A DNA stretch of 64,000 nt from Macrostomum hystrix (Eukaryota > Platyhelminthes > Macrostomidae), in NCBI GenBank assembly GCA_950097015.1, contig CATNEN010000038.1:28426501-28490500 (forward strand), read 5' to 3'. The notes under the pieces are model-generated. The model did no database searches and was not told the origin of the DNA. It worked only from the letters and a program-made list of their open reading frames with translations. The translations under genes and the position numbers were made by a program. Below, in pieces: positions 62,576-64,000 of the stretch (positions within the stretch are counted from its first letter, which is position 1; the number at the start of each line of letters is the position of its first letter).

Positions 62576-62654
62576 TTGAAAACTAGTAGTGCTCCTGCTT
62601 CTGATACGGCTTGTATTCTGATGTATTTAATATTTCCTGAGTGGGGAATGGGTT

Positions 62655-62870
62655 TAAAGCATTGCCGTTGACCAGTTGGCACACACGCACATGGATACAA
62701 AGACAGGCATACATTCGCACAGGTGTGTACAACTACACTGACTTTAAAATTCGGCATTGTACACTGTCACAGTTCGTAGACGAAATTGCACAATGAGCTC
62801 CATGACTTTCCAAAAATTAATCTGGCCTCACCACAGAGTCGAGCTCAGGAGCTCTTGTGTGAGAGTAAGA
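62655..62870 (-). mobile_element. Diverged SINE family A copy
   Basis: CACACACGCACATGGATACA, CAGGTGTGTACAACTACACT and the GGCCTCACCACAGAGTCGAG head region align in order with family A but with many substitutions and the 3' tail lost. It is an older copy. Confidence 0.65.
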
Positions 62871-63197
62871 GAGACAAAGCAATAATCTACTGTTTTGAAC
62901 TGTAGATAGATCTCAACCAACCCCCCTTTTTCTGTCGCTAACAACTGATAAAGGTAAATAACTTAAGCAGAAAAGTTTATTTATTACTCATACAATGCTT
63001 CCTACAGCTAGTGCATTAATTTGACATCCTGGCACTACTAAACCAAGATTATGCTAAACACTGGAATTTTCAAGGCCATTGGCCTGAGCAGGGGACTTTG
63101 ATGCAAGCCGCTATACAGAGCTCTATCAACATTTCCGACAAGAAAAACAAAGGCAATTCATTGGACTCTTATAGGCAGCAGGAGAAACTGTTTCGTT
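62871..63197. other. Intergenic, nothing recognised
   Basis: About 330 bp between two SINE copies, with no exon, repeat or element I can support. Confidence 0.4.
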
Positions 63198-63206
63198 AGG
63201 CATCCA

Positions 63207-63533
63207 GGATATTAATAATAAATATAATAATTGGAGGAGGGCTGCGGGCAATGGCACATCATTTGGTGACAGTAGACCCGCAGCCAGCGAGGAGGCAATT
63301 CTGCCCATTTCGTTGACGGGTTTGAGTACATCTGCCCTGACTTTCTCATCGTCAGGCAGTGTACACTCTCACTGTGCCTTGGAGGTTGGCCCACAAGGGC
63401 GTGAATTGCACAACAAGCCCCCAAGCCTTCTCTCCGTGGCTGCGCCCCAAATGAATGTGGCCTCGCCGCGGAGTCGAGCTCCGCGACCTTGGTGCGAAAG
63501 GTAAACGCGTTAACCGCTCTGCCACTCACACCC
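63207..63533 (-). mobile_element. SINE family A, near full-length copy with TSD AGGCATCCA
   Basis: The minus strand begins with a complete tRNA-like head: TGGCAGAGCGGTTAACGCG (A-box) and GAGCTCGACTCC (B-box). The shared body and an AT-rich tail of TTATTAT type follow. The direct repeat AGGCATCCA flanks it (63198-63206 and 63534-63542). An internal deletion removes the CACACAGG/GTGTGTAC segment present in other copies. Confidence 0.88.
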
Positions 63534-63744
63534 AGGCATCCAATGCGACTGAACTGCCGTGCTAAAAGACCGGACTTAGTCACCAAAGCAAACGGGGTGT
63601 ATGAGCAGTTCGTGTTTAACATCTGAAGAGTGGGTCTTCTCACACAGTAAAACTCTACTCCTCACTTGTAGATTTATTTGAATCTAGGTAACTATAGATC
63701 CCCTCTAGAAATTTACTACTTCGCAATATATATATTATATATAT

Positions 63745-64000
63745 ATCAACTGAAGAGTCTGCCTACCTCTGTCTTTCTGCGAAGGAGGCCTTGGAAGTAG
63801 ATTCTGGTGCCGCTGAGCTCTCAGTACAGATTCTTCTCGATACGGTCGACCTGGGCTGCGCTGCGAATAACTTAATGAAGGTTGGAGTCTCAGGTAGACT
63901 CAAGTACTCAACTGAAGTTATCAAAGTCCTACGCTTCATCGGCTTAATGCCACGCGCGGTTGTACTAGATACTCGTATAACTACCCAACGCGCGGTTGTT
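63745..64000 (+). CDS. Possible partial exon running off the right edge
   Basis: The frame reading TEESAYLCLSAKEALEVDSG, then LSVQILLDTVDLGCAANNLM and VEVIKVLRF-like hydrophobic periodicity stays open for over 80 codons to the end of the window, in sequence more GC-rich than the AT repeat just upstream. The only methionines are internal, so if real it is an internal exon. I do not recognise the protein and the call rests only on the open frame and composition. Confidence 0.25.

Overview
The window is animal nuclear DNA. Genes have spliced exons with GT-AG borders, the proteins belong to metazoan families, and there are tRNA-derived SINEs, hAT-like elements, a LINE and a complete LTR retroelement. 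Long glutamine runs, minisatellite-filled introns and splice acceptors at or just before start codons suggest a spliced-leader-using lophotrochozoan, perhaps a free-living flatworm such as Macrostomum. That assignment is an inference.

Layout. Positions 1-4605 are AT-rich and gene-poor, with one 483-bp inverted-repeat element. Positions 5236-24676 (minus strand) hold a whole afadin/canoe gene, reconstructed here as 16 coding exons (about 2,090 codons) encoding RA1, a basic linker, RA2, FHA, DIL, PDZ, a Q-rich region, coiled coil and a conserved tail. Nearly every long intron carries its own minisatellite (units of 13 to 45 bp). Positions 24703-27787 are AT-rich upstream DNA with another 8-bp-TSD element. 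Positions 27788-43955 hold a decayed minus-strand LINE (endonuclease plus reverse transcriptase) split by a 13.5-kb plus-strand Ty3/gypsy-type retroelement (28910-42432). Its two 967-bp LTRs appear identical.

The LTR element is the most unusual object here. One open frame of about 2,450 codons runs Gag, three CCHC knuckles, an envelope-like glycoprotein, protease, reverse transcriptase, RNase H and integrase. The envelope-like part therefore lies inside the polyprotein, between Gag and Pol, not after Pol. Downstream are two unrecognised sense ORFs and an antisense ORF (coiled coil plus one membrane segment) with its own TATA box and poly(A) signals.

Positions 44421-45570 are a SINE split by a hAT-type MITE that carries a 16-bp minisatellite; a second copy of this MITE is at 55812-56387. 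Positions 45781-47746 (minus) are a two-exon Ras-superfamily GTPase with an atypical switch II. Positions 51220-60862 are a cluster of C-type-lectin-like secreted proteins: two intact single-exon genes in opposite orientation and two pseudogenes, with hAT, solo-LTR-like and SINE insertions between them. The right end has a 51/55-bp satellite, SINE copies and an open frame that runs off the window.

Afadin is a Ras/Rap effector that ties junctions to actin, and a small GTPase lies about 21 kb upstream of its start. No functional link can be shown from sequence alone.
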